Origin: Pseudomonadota bacterium
GTDB lineage: Bacteria; Pseudomonadota; Gammaproteobacteria; Acidiferrobacterales; Acidiferrobacteraceae
Assembly (NCBI GenBank): GCA_021777535.1
Contig: JAJYDN010000023.1
Coordinates: 1 to 34,107, forward strand
DNA length: 34,107 bases
Reading direction: 5' to 3'
The notes under the pieces are model-generated. The model was not told the origin of the DNA. It worked only from the letters and a program-made list of their open reading frames with translations, and made no database searches. Shown here in pieces: positions 1 through 6,872 of this stretch. Within the stretch, counting starts at the first letter, position 1; each line of letters opens with the position of its first letter. A program made the position numbers and the translations under genes.

Positions 1-332
1 ATCTCGACGAAGGGCGTACCGGCGCTCAGCCCGACGGCGCTCATGTCGTTGGCTTCGACACGGTACCGCCCGTTTCCGCAAAGACTGCGGGTGGCTTTGC
101 TTTCCGCCTCGCCATCGACGAGGACCAGGCTGGACAAAATGACTTCCTTGCCGTGCCCGGCCAGCATGTCCGCTATGTCGAGCCAGTCGGGCAGACGGAG
201 TCCGCGCCGTTTATAGCAGACGATTTCGCCGAGATAGACGATGTCGACCGGCGTGCGGGCGATATCATCGTAAAAGGCCCGGATGGTGTCCACGGACCAA
301 TAGAAAGGGATGGGTGCCAGGGAGAGTTTCAT
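1..332 (-). CDS. ubiV: UbiV, O2-independent ubiquinone hydroxylation protein (partial, runs off the left edge)
   Basis: The first 110 codons of a U32-peptidase-like protein are visible; the rest lies beyond base 1. The protein begins MKLSLAPIPFYWSVDTIRAF and contains LGEIVCYKRR, with Cys39 at the position of the first 4Fe-4S ligand of E. coli UbiV (Cys39 there too). In that family UbiU and UbiV form a complex that, with UbiT, hydroxylates the ubiquinone ring without oxygen, using prephenate as oxygen donor. The ATG lies 2 bases after the ubiU stop codon, so the two genes are almost certainly cotranscribed and translationally coupled. The remaining Cys ligands cannot be checked here. The end is a window cut, not a biological truncation. 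Confidence 0.93.
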   Translation of the reverse strand, partial: MKLSLAPIPFYWSVDTIRAFYDDIARTPVDIVYLGEIVCYKRRGLRLPDWLDIADMLAGHGKEVILSSLVLVDGEAESKATRSLCGNGRYRVEANDMSAVGLSAGTPFVE

Positions 333-334
333 GG

Positions 335-1339
335 TTATCGCCAAGGTCTGTGGAATGCGCCAAGTGTCTGCTGGTGGCCTTCGGCAAGCGCGCTCAGGCC
401 CTGCATCCATTCCGGCCGCAGTACGAAATGGAGGGGATCGCGTGCGCACTCGTCGATCGCGGCGCGCATGATGGCCGTGACCCGTGCCACATAGGTGGGT
501 GAGCGCTGGCGCCCCTCGATCTTGATGGCCGTCACGCCCGTGCGTACGAGATCGGCGAGGATCGGCAGCACATTGAGGCTCGTCGGTTCCTCGAGTGTGT
601 AGTTGATGGCGCCACGGGTCTTGAAGCGGCCTTTGCAGATCGTTGGATAGCCGGCCTTTTCCGTCTTCTGAAAGACATCGATCAGGACCCCGTCGAGCCG
701 TACGCGCCGTGTGCCCGCTTCTTCTTCCCAGCGTACCGAGGCGGCCGGCGAGCAGGCGCCACAGGTATTCGGCGATACGCCCGTGGCGTAGGACGACAGC
801 GCGCAACGGCCTTCCACCATCACGCACAGACCCCCGAAACCAAATACCTCGAGGGCAAGCGGCGCTTCCTGTGTAAGGCGTTCCACCTGGTTTAGCGGCA
901 GCACACGGGGGAGCACGGCACGGGTGACGCCGAAACGTTCCGCATAAAAACGCAGCGCCTCTGCGTTGGTGGCCGATCCCTGCACCGACAAATGCCGCGG
1001 GATGCGCGGATGGCGCTCCTGGCAATACCGCAAAAGCCCGAGGTCGGCGATGATGAAGGCATCGACGCCCGTTGCGGCGGCCTCGTCGACGGCACGCTCC
1101 CAGGTATCTACGCGGCCCGGTTGCGGGTAGGTGTTGATCGCGAGGTAGATCTTGCGGTTTTTGCGGTGCGCATAGCGCACGCTGTCGGCAAGCTCTGTCC
1201 GGCTCAGATTGAGGCCCGGGAAGTTGCGCGCATTGGTCTCGTTGCGCATGCCCACATAGACGGCATCCGCTCCGGCGTCGAGAGCCGCTTCGACTGCCGC
1301 GCTTGTGCCGCCAGGGCACACCAGTTCAGGTTTGTTCAT
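335..1339 (-). CDS. ubiU: UbiU, O2-independent ubiquinone hydroxylation protein (U32 peptidase family)
   Basis: This 334-residue protein matches the size of E. coli UbiU (331). It has the U32 start (ELVCPGGTSAAVEAALDAGA) and four cysteines, C172, C179, C196 and C235. Their spacing equals that of the E. coli 4Fe-4S ligands C169, C176, C193 and C232 with a constant offset of three; an extra Cys193 is also present. It is the partner of UbiV in anaerobic ubiquinone biosynthesis. I chose the ATG at 1339 because it precedes the conserved N-terminus and overlaps the yhcC stop as ATGA; the upstream in-frame extension is arginine-rich and unlike the family. It is the third gene of a leftward operon whose promoter carries an FNR-type box, which suits a pathway used without oxygen. 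Confidence 0.95.
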   Translation of the reverse strand: MNKPELVCPGGTSAAVEAALDAGADAVYVGMRNETNARNFPGLNLSRTELADSVRYAHRKNRKIYLAINTYPQPGRVDTWERAVDEAAATGVDAFIIADLGLLRYCQERHPRIPRHLSVQGSATNAEALRFYAERFGVTRAVLPRVLPLNQVERLTQEAPLALEVFGFGGLCVMVEGRCALSSYATGVSPNTCGACSPAASVRWEEEAGTRRVRLDGVLIDVFQKTEKAGYPTICKGRFKTRGAINYTLEEPTSLNVLPILADLVRTGVTAIKIEGRQRSPTYVARVTAIMRAAIDECARDPLHFVLRPEWMQGLSALAEGHQQTLGAFHRPWR

Positions 1340-2265
1340 CCGTGCGCCCCTTCGGCGAGTATGCCTTGATGAGTTCCCCGCCGGGCGAGTTCGGCGGTGA
1401 TAGCGTTCAGCACCTTCCACTTGCCAAGACACCAGTTCGGCGCCAACAGGATGGCGGCTTTGGCGGTGCCCGTGAGGCGATGGAAGACGATATGGCTCGG
1501 TGTGTGTTCGATCAGGTCCGCGACGATGCCGACGTAGGTCGACAAGGGGAGCGCCGACATATTTCCATTCCGCCAGTCACGCGCCATGCGGCTGCCGCGC
1601 ACAATGTGCAGTGGATGGATTTTCAGTCCCGCCACGCCCAGCGCGATTACGCGTGCGAGGCTCTCGAGCGCATGGTGGCGCTCTTCTCCGGGCAATCCCA
1701 CGATGAGGTGGGTGCAGATCGGCAGTTTATGGCGTTGAAGAAGGAGCACTGCGTCGCGGTATTCGCGAAAGCCGTGGCCGCGGTTCACGCGCGCAAGTGT
1801 GTCGTCGAAGCTCGACTGCAGGCCGAGCTCGACCCATATGGAAAACCCCCGGTCACGATAGGAGGCAAGCAGCGCCACGATTTCTTCGGAAAGACAGTCA
1901 GGCCGGGTGCCGACGCTCAAGCCGACCACGCCCGGAACGGCGAGCGCTTCTTCATAGCGGGCGGCAAGCTGCTCTACCGGCGCGTACGTGTTGGTGTACG
2001 TCTGGAAATAGGCGATGACCTTGCGTGCTCCGGTGCGGCGGCTCACGCACGCCATGCCGGCGCGGACCTGCTCGGCGATCGAGCCTGCGCGCACCTGGGG
2101 ATGAAAGGACTTGTTGTTGCAAAAGGTGCAACCGCCACGTCCGCGCGTTCCGTCGCGGTTGGGGCAGGTAAAGCCGGCGTCTATGGCAACCTTGTGGACG
2201 CGTTCACCAAACACACGCAGACACTGCTGTCCGAAGGTTTCAACGAGGTCGGAAAGAACTGCCAT
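1336..2265 (-). CDS. yhcC: YhcC family radical SAM protein
   Basis: This 309-residue protein has the same length as E. coli YhcC (radical SAM family TIGR01212). Its cluster motif is the family's expanded form, C34-x11-C46-x2-C49 within CPNRDGTRGRGGCTFCNN, rather than the canonical CxxxCxxC. Later landmarks are YFQTYTNTYAP near 115 and the VELGLQS and LIVGLPGE stretches of the radical SAM barrel. The substrate of YhcC is not established to my knowledge. I use the ATG at 2265; an in-frame extension upstream would run inside the preceding gene and looks unlike a protein start. It overlaps the upstream radical SAM gene by 26 bases and ubiU by 4, so the three are one translational unit. Its place beside ubiUV suggests a role in anaerobic growth; that is inference. 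Confidence 0.9.
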   Translation of the reverse strand: MAVLSDLVETFGQQCLRVFGERVHKVAIDAGFTCPNRDGTRGRGGCTFCNNKSFHPQVRAGSIAEQVRAGMACVSRRTGARKVIAYFQTYTNTYAPVEQLAARYEEALAVPGVVGLSVGTRPDCLSEEIVALLASYRDRGFSIWVELGLQSSFDDTLARVNRGHGFREYRDAVLLLQRHKLPICTHLIVGLPGEERHHALESLARVIALGVAGLKIHPLHIVRGSRMARDWRNGNMSALPLSTYVGIVADLIEHTPSHIVFHRLTGTAKAAILLAPNWCLGKWKVLNAITAELARRGTHQGILAEGAHG

Positions 2266-2902
2266 CGGTGGCTTCCATGGGGCGTACCCGGAACTCGACC
2301 CCGATGCGGTCAGCAGTCCGGGCGCAGGCGCCGATGTCGACCCCCTCGAGGCCATCGATTGCCGTGAGCGTCACGCGCGGTACATGGTCGCGCACGCGGG
2401 CGGCAAAATCCAGCACCGCATCATAGCTTCCGGCAAGGAGGGGGCGGCAGTGCCGTTCGTACAGGGCGGCATTGTGTGCGTTCAGGGAGATCGAGACGTG
2501 GTCGATGCAGCCGGCGAGCGCAGGCGTGATGTCCCGTCCATGAACCAAATTGGCGAGCCCATTCGTGTTGAGGCGCAGCGGAATGCGATCCTGGCGCAAA
2601 CTGCGGGCCACGCTGAGGAGCGTGTCGAGGCGCATCGTGGGCTCTCCGAGGCCGCAGAATATGCGTTCGTCGCAGGCACCGGCGACGCGCGCAGCGTGCA
2701 CGAGCGTCTGCACGTCCGGTTCTTCGGAGCGGACCAGCCGGAGATAGGATTGACCTACGGTCCACAGATGATGGAATTTCGGGCAAAATTGACACCGCAG
2801 GGAGCAGCGGTTGGTCAGGTTGAGGTAGACAGCCCGCTCGAGCCGGTAACAAACGGCGCCTTCGGAGGATTCGAAGGAAATGGTCGGGCTCGTATTTCTC
2901 AT
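2240..2902 (-). CDS. TatD-linked radical SAM protein (TIGR04038-like)
   Basis: The 220-residue protein carries the radical SAM motif C33-x3-C37-x2-C40 in YLNLTNRCSLRCQFC, a GLGEPTMR glycine-rich SAM-binding stretch near 87, and RLNTNGLANL near 115. The short length and the xLNLTNRC opening resemble the 'TatD family-associated radical SAM' group, whose reaction is unknown; no tatD gene is in this window. The ATG at 2902 is preferred over the in-frame GTG at 2908, because the predicted transcription start falls on the A of this ATG. No Shine-Dalgarno sequence precedes it. It is first in the leftward operon with yhcC, ubiU and ubiV. The family name is recalled, so a TIGRFAM search would settle it. 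Confidence 0.82.
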   Translation of the reverse strand: MRNTSPTISFESSEGAVCYRLERAVYLNLTNRCSLRCQFCPKFHHLWTVGQSYLRLVRSEEPDVQTLVHAARVAGACDERIFCGLGEPTMRLDTLLSVARSLRQDRIPLRLNTNGLANLVHGRDITPALAGCIDHVSISLNAHNAALYERHCRPLLAGSYDAVLDFAARVRDHVPRVTLTAIDGLEGVDIGACARTADRIGVEFRVRPMEATDGSSFRPR

Positions 2903-2914
2903 GGACACACTCTA
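2902..2914 (-). promoter_or_regulatory. Leftward FNR-dependent promoter, -10 element and predicted start
   Basis: On the minus strand TAGAGT (2914-2909) matches four of six -10 bases. Counting from it puts +1 at base 2902, exactly 41.5 bases from the centre of the FNR-type box. Base 2902 is also the A of the first gene's ATG, so the transcript is predicted to be leaderless. There is no recognisable -35 hexamer, as expected for a class II activator site. Confidence 0.6.
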
Positions 2915-2936
2915 CTCTTGCCGACCCCGGGGACCC

Positions 2937-2950
2937 TTGACGCATGTCAA
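2937..2950. promoter_or_regulatory. FNR/DNR-type binding box between divergent operons
   Basis: TTGACGCATGTCAA is a perfect inverted repeat, TTGAC-N4-GTCAA, differing from the FNR consensus TTGAT-N4-ATCAA only at the fifth position of each arm. Its centre (2943.5) is 41.5 bases from the predicted start of the leftward transcript and about 42.5 bases from that of the rightward one. That is the class II activation distance on both sides. A clear fnr gene lies 3 kb away. Confidence 0.85.
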
Positions 2951-2973
2951 CGGGCAGGGCCCGGGGGGCGCGT

Positions 2974-2986
2974 TGTAATGCACCAG
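2974..2986 (+). promoter_or_regulatory. Rightward FNR-dependent promoter, -10 element and predicted start
   Basis: TGTAAT at 2974-2979 matches five of six -10 bases and gives a start near 2986, about 42.5 bases from the centre of the FNR-type box. The leader would be about 17 bases and would contain the Shine-Dalgarno sequence GAGGAGGA (2989-2996) in front of the GTG at 3003. Confidence 0.62.
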
Positions 2987-3002
2987 GCGAGGAGGAATAT
3001 CC

Positions 3003-3770
3003 GTGCTCGGCAATGGCGATTCAGAGGGAGTGCAGGCGGGCTTGCAGGCGCGCGCCGACGTTTTGGCCGCCATCCGCCTCGGGGGCCTGGTGCCATGGAG
3101 CACTGTCGATTATCCCGGTCATCAGTCCGCCGTACTTTTTTGCGCAGGCTGTCCCTGGCGCTGCGCTTATTGCCACAACAGCCATCTCTGGTTGCCGCGG
3201 GCGGACGTAAGCTGGGCGAGCGTCCAGGCCTTTCTCGCACGGCGCCGCGGCCTGCTCGACGCGGTCGTCATCAGCGGGGGCGAACCCCTTGCGCAAGCCG
3301 GCCCGGTCGCGTCGGCGCTCGCCGCTATCCGCGAAGCCGGTTTCAAGACGGCCCTGCATACCGCCGGCGTCGCGCCCCATCGGTTGGCAAAGCTGCTGCC
3401 GCTTCTCGATTGGGTCGGCCTCGACATCAAGGCGCCTTTCGACCGCTATGCGGCCGTCACGGGCAGCCGGCGCAGCGGTGCGGCGGCTCGCGCGGCACTC
3501 GACGAAGTGCTGACGAGCGGGATTGCCTGCGAACTGCGCACGACTGTTCACCCAGACCTCCTGTCGGAGGCGGATCTCGTGGCCATGGTTACCGAGTTGC
3601 GCGGGCTCGGCGTAGAGCGCCTGATTCTGAAGGATTTCCGGGCGCAAGGCTGCGCGGATGCCGTTCTCGCGGCAAGTTACCGGCCATGGCTTAGTGCGGC
3701 GCTCGCCGGCAGGCTGCGCGCCGTCATGCCCGCCATCGTGCTGCCGGACCAGGTCGGCGCGGCCGCCTGA
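3003..3770 (+). CDS. nrdG: Anaerobic ribonucleotide reductase activating protein (radical SAM glycyl-radical activase)
   Basis: The 255-residue protein has VPWSTVDYPG, then C47-x2-C50 and the radical SAM motif C50-x3-C54-x2-C57 in CAGCPWRCAYCHNS, followed by VISGGEPL and LDIKAPFDRY. This layout fits the NrdG2-like activases that install the glycyl radical on class III ribonucleotide reductase. I keep the GTG at 3003 because GAGGAGGA sits 6 bases upstream. The reductase gene nrdD is not in this window, so the partner is inferred. The gene is divergent from the radical SAM/ubiUV operon and shares its FNR-type box, consistent with anaerobic DNA precursor synthesis. Another glycyl-radical activase role cannot be excluded. 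Confidence 0.85.
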   Translation: MLGNGDSEGVQAGLQARADVLAAIRLGGLVPWSTVDYPGHQSAVLFCAGCPWRCAYCHNSHLWLPRADVSWASVQAFLARRRGLLDAVVISGGEPLAQAGPVASALAAIREAGFKTALHTAGVAPHRLAKLLPLLDWVGLDIKAPFDRYAAVTGSRRSGAAARAALDEVLTSGIACELRTTVHPDLLSEADLVAMVTELRGLGVERLILKDFRAQGCADAVLAASYRPWLSAALAGRLRAVMPAIVLPDQVGAAA

Positions 3771-3849
3771 TGTGCCTATTCCGGGGTCGTGGACCGGTGC
3801 TCGGTGTTCCGCAAACGGGTTCGGGGAGCCGCCATGGCGGGCAGCCGCT

Positions 3850-5049
3850 TCAGGAATCGCGCTGCAGGAACAGAATGGCACTATAGCGCACCACCCAGGG
3901 CAGCAGCGTGATGACGGCCAGAGGGGCCGCGACGACGCTCAGATTGAGTGCGGCCCAACGATCGAATGGCGGGAAAGCCGCCGCGATGCGGAGCAGTGTC
4001 GCGGCCTGCACGCCGCCCAGGGCCAACCAGCTTGCCGCATCGCTGTGCAGGGGCTGGCCGGAGTGGCCACGGGTGACGCGCGTCACCATCGCGACGACGA
4101 GGCTCAAGGCGGCGCCGAGGCCGAGCGCGTGGAGAGGGGCGCGTCCGCCAACCCAGACGCCAAAGAGCCGCGCGCCGTCCTGGACGGTATACAGGCCAAA
4201 GCCGATGGCAATCCAGGCAATCCCTGTGTAAAGGAGCGCAAGCAGGCCGTAGTGCAGGCCGTCGCGCCGCACCCAGACTGCCGCGTGGAAGGCTGCAAGG
4301 CCTGTGAGTGCGGCGTCAAGCGGGACCCGGCCGGCAAAATGCCCGCCGGTTGCCAGCGCGGTGCGGGCAATGCCCAGGGCGAGAAACGCCGCGGGCGCCC
4401 CGCGCAGCGCGCGATTGCGGAAGCGAGGCAGTACCCCGACGCTGAAAAAGGGCAGCATGCGGTAGGCGACGGCAAAGAGTGTGGGCAGAAGAAAGGAAAA
4501 GAGGCCGATACGGATGGCGATCGTCGCAAGGGCCCCGTCATCGCGGCCGAGCGCAAACGCGTACAGAACGAGACCGATCACCTCGGCAGACAGGCTTATA
4601 CAGAAGGGGCCCGCTCCGGTGCGCGCCGGGGCCGGTGTCCGCCGGTAGAGATCGATGAGGCGCGCGACGAGCAGGCCATCGGCCAGTGCCATGGCGAGCG
4701 CGCCGATGGCGGCGACGGCGGCTCCCGCCGCGAGACCGCCATAAACGGCGAGGAGACCTGCGATCCGCAGCAGCGCGGGCGGGGCGTAATGGGTGCGGGG
4801 CAGGGCCGGCTGCCTAAGCCAGCGCGGAAAGGTAGTGGTCAGGAATCCGAACACAAAGAACGGAAAAAGCCCATAGAGCATCAGGAAGCCATGCGTCGCA
4901 GGCGCCGCGATGCCAAGCGGCGGCACCGGATACCAGCCGGCAAGCGCGCCCCCGAGCCACACTGACCACACGACGAGGCTTGCGATGATCTGGAAGAGTC
5001 CGGCCGCGAAATAGATGCGGTGTGGCGCATCGAGAATGCGTGGGCTCAC
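3850..5049 (-). CDS. nnrS: NnrS family membrane protein
   Basis: The protein has 399 residues with about twelve hydrophobic segments throughout. It includes the NnrS hallmark near 53-75 (HGFLMLYGLFPFFVFGFLTT) and a second His region, RAPLHALGLGAA. NnrS proteins are haem- and copper-containing inner-membrane proteins linked to nitric oxide metabolism and protection from nitrosative stress; their exact chemistry is unsettled. The start is GTG, supported by GGAGG seven bases upstream. The gene lies 36 bases downstream of a hemerythrin gene on the same strand, so the two are probably one operon under the FNR/DNR-like site at 5593-5606. Downstream it converges on the nrdG-like gene across a 79-base gap with no clear intrinsic terminator. 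Confidence 0.92.
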   Translation of the reverse strand: MSPRILDAPHRIYFAAGLFQIIASLVVWSVWLGGALAGWYPVPPLGIAAPATHGFLMLYGLFPFFVFGFLTTTFPRWLRQPALPRTHYAPPALLRIAGLLAVYGGLAAGAAVAAIGALAMALADGLLVARLIDLYRRTPAPARTGAGPFCISLSAEVIGLVLYAFALGRDDGALATIAIRIGLFSFLLPTLFAVAYRMLPFFSVGVLPRFRNRALRGAPAAFLALGIARTALATGGHFAGRVPLDAALTGLAAFHAAVWVRRDGLHYGLLALLYTGIAWIAIGFGLYTVQDGARLFGVWVGGRAPLHALGLGAALSLVVAMVTRVTRGHSGQPLHSDAASWLALGGVQAATLLRIAAAFPPFDRWAALNLSVVAAPLAVITLLPWVVRYSAILFLQRDS

Positions 5050-5085
5050 CGCACGGCCTCCAATGACCCGGATGGCGCAGGCACG

Positions 5086-5526
5086 TCAGTACTGGACTCC
5101 GGCCATGGCTTCCATCGCTTCGAGGAGGTCGTCGCGTTCGGTGGCGAACAGGGTATCGAGTGTCGGGCAGAGGACGTTCTCCTCACGGGCATGATGGTCG
5201 CGGATCGTGGCGGCGAGCGTGTTCAGGGCTGTCCGGAACGCCGCCGATGACCGGCAGGCCCGCTCTTCGGCCGCGCGCGCAAGCAGTATGCGAATACGAT
5301 CGTGCTCTGCGCGCATGACGGCAATCGGACCGTCTTCGCCCATGCGCTCCTCGAATGGTTCGAAGAGAACCTGTTCCTCGATGCCGAGGTTGCGTGTAAC
5401 GGCGGTATGGAGGGCCATGAAAGCCCGTCCGTCATCGTCGCACCCCGCGTTGCCGGCCTGCTCGAACAATGTATGAATGTTGCGGTGTTCATCCGTCAAA
5501 AATGCCGATATTGTCGGGTTTTCCAT
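5086..5526 (-). CDS. Hemerythrin HHE domain protein
   Basis: A 146-residue, mostly helical protein with the spaced His/Glu ligands of a di-iron hemerythrin: DEHRNIH near the N-terminus, LHTAVTRNLGIEEQVLF, MRAEHDRIRILL, and IRDHHAREENVLCP near the C-terminus. Such domains bind oxygen, nitric oxide or iron; RIC/YtfE-type relatives act in repair after nitrosative stress, but this protein lacks a visible N-terminal ScdA domain. The ATG at 5526 is preceded by AGAGGA eight bases upstream; a longer in-frame reading is low-complexity and rejected. It is cotranscribed with nnrS, which makes nitric oxide sensing or detoxification the most likely role. I would not assign a gene name. Confidence 0.88.
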   Translation of the reverse strand: MENPTISAFLTDEHRNIHTLFEQAGNAGCDDDGRAFMALHTAVTRNLGIEEQVLFEPFEERMGEDGPIAVMRAEHDRIRILLARAAEERACRSSAAFRTALNTLAATIRDHHAREENVLCPTLDTLFATERDDLLEAMEAMAGVQY

Positions 5527-5556
5527 CGAAACGAATCCTCTGCGTGCCGACTCCCA

Positions 5557-5606
5557 AGTCGCCATTGTGGAGCCTGCGGGTGGTTGGCGGCCTTGCCTTG
5601 GGTCAA
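5557..5606 (-). promoter_or_regulatory. Hemerythrin-nnrS promoter with FNR/DNR-like box
   Basis: On the minus strand TTGAC-CCAA-GGCAA (5606-5593) has one perfect half-site and one half-site with a single mismatch. A -10-like CACAAT (5569-5564) follows and puts +1 near 5557, about 42.5 bases from the box centre, which is class II geometry. The leader to the hemerythrin ATG would be about 31 bases and contains its Shine-Dalgarno sequence. Nitric-oxide-responsive DNR/NnrR proteins bind the same type of site, so the activator may not be FNR. Confidence 0.55.
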
Positions 5607-5691
5607 GTGGGGTGCGCGCTGCGACGGGCCTGCCCCGTGCCGTCGTCACCGGTCGGACTCGGGGTCTCCTTGCGCCCCGCGTCGTTCCCCT

Positions 5692-5705
5692 TTGATATTA
5701 GTCAA
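5692..5705. promoter_or_regulatory. Second FNR box, upstream of fnr
   Basis: TTGATATTAGTCAA matches TTGAT-N4-ATCAA at nine of ten specified bases. No -10 element lies at the class II distance on either strand. TTGATA (5692-5697) could instead act as the -35 of a rightward promoter with TATTCT (5714-5719), spacer 16. In that arrangement bound FNR would block transcription toward fnr. Negative autoregulation is known for E. coli fnr; here it is inference. Confidence 0.6.
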
Positions 5706-6032
5706 GAAAGTAATATTCTGTAAGGGCGCGGATGCATCATCCGGACGGGTGTCCCGATCCACCAGGGCCATGCGGCTTTGCGGGTGGGAGTCATGAGCCC
5801 CCGGCTTGCCGATGCAACCGGTGTGTTCCGGGAAAATGAGGCGCTATCCGGTCGTAGCCGGCCCGAAAGACGGGGAAAGAGTTGTGAAAACAGAAACATG
5901 CCGCGGCCGGATGGTTGTCTTCACGTACACGGACGCGTGTACCGCGCAGCGGCGCCATGACCGCAGCCGACGACTGAAAGGCGTGTTGCCGATTCTCGTG
6001 TTGCCGATTCTATAGAGAACGATCAGACCCGC
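5706..6032. other. Long leader / intergenic region before fnr
   Basis: About 330 bases lie between the FNR box and fnr. Short open frames here look like chance readings and I call none. Near the gene, TTGCCG occurs twice within a tandem repeat and TATAGA (6011-6016) could be a -10, which would give a leader of only about 10 bases. No good Shine-Dalgarno sequence precedes the fnr ATG. Confidence 0.4.
5982..6011 (+). repeat. 15-base tandem repeat, two exact copies
   Basis: CGTGTTGCCGATTCT occurs at 5982-5996 and again at 5997-6011 with no gap and no mismatch, ending 21 bases before the fnr start codon. Each copy contains TTGCCG, a possible -35 element. Confidence 0.95.
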
Positions 6033-6767
6033 ATGCTCGCGACGAATTTTGAAACAACCCTGAAGCAACGCTGTTCGGCCTGTAGCCTGCGGGAGATCTG
6101 TTTGCCCCTCGGGCTCGATCAGCGGGAACTGTCCCGGCTCGACGATCTCATCAAGAAGCGGCGCACGATCCCGGCCGGCCAGCACCTCTTCCGGGCGGGA
6201 GACCCGTTCCAGGGGCTCGCTGCCGTACGGTCCGGATTCTTCAAGATCTACGAGATCAGCGAGAGCGGTTACGAACAGATAACAGGCTTTCCGATGGGGG
6301 GCGAACTGATCGGCCTGGATGCCATCAGCACGGGCGCCCACCTCGGCAATGCGCTCGCCCTGGAAGACAGCGAGGTATGTGAAATCCCGTTCGCGCGTCT
6401 GGAGGTCCTGCTGTCGGAGCTCCCGCGCCTGCAGCATCAGTTCCACAAACTGCTAAGCGGCGCCATCGTGCTCGATCACAGTCTGCTGATGGTACTGGGC
6501 ACGATGACGGCCGAGCACAAGCTCGCGGCCTTTCTGCTGAATCTCGCCGACCGGCTGGAGATGCGGGGCTACTCGCCACTTGTGATTCATCTGCCCATGT
6601 CGCGCGAGGAAATCGGCAATTATCTCGGACTGAAACTCGAGACGGTAAGCCGTATGTTTTCGAAGCTCAGGCAGGAAGGCCTGATCGAGGCGGAAGGCCG
6701 CAAGGTTCTCATTCGCAAACGGGATGCCCTGAAGGTACTGGCGGCGGGCGCACGCCGTGACCGCTGA
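6033..6767 (+). CDS. fnr: FNR, oxygen-sensing CRP-family transcriptional regulator
   Basis: The 244-residue protein aligns along its length with E. coli FNR from memory. The oxygen-labile 4Fe-4S ligands are present as C14, C17 and C23 (RCSACSLREIC) and C116 (EDSEVCEIPF), equivalent to C20, C23, C29 and C122. The cyclic-nucleotide-like beta barrel includes ESGYEQITGFPMGGELIGLDAI. The C-terminal helix-turn-helix has MSREEIGNYLGLKLETVSRMF, keeping the Glu/Ser/Arg residues that read TTGAT half-sites. It is expected to dimerise without oxygen and activate the boxes found at 2937 and perhaps 5593, and to act on 5692. The absence of a strong Shine-Dalgarno leaves the start slightly open, but the cysteine cluster position supports 6033. 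Confidence 0.95.
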   Translation: MLATNFETTLKQRCSACSLREICLPLGLDQRELSRLDDLIKKRRTIPAGQHLFRAGDPFQGLAAVRSGFFKIYEISESGYEQITGFPMGGELIGLDAISTGAHLGNALALEDSEVCEIPFARLEVLLSELPRLQHQFHKLLSGAIVLDHSLLMVLGTMTAEHKLAAFLLNLADRLEMRGYSPLVIHLPMSREEIGNYLGLKLETVSRMFSKLRQEGLIEAEGRKVLIRKRDALKVLAAGARRDR

Positions 6768-6872
6768 GACCGGCCTTGAGTCCCGGCCGCGTACCGTTCG
6801 GCCAATTTCCGTGCCCTGTGCGGCGGATAAGGATGTGTTGCGCAATCGGCGATACTGGAAAAGGATGATCTC

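Noticed and set aside
3658-4965. Plus-strand frame of 435 residues opposite nnrS
   Set aside because: Low-complexity, highly charged reading of the reverse strand of a membrane protein gene.
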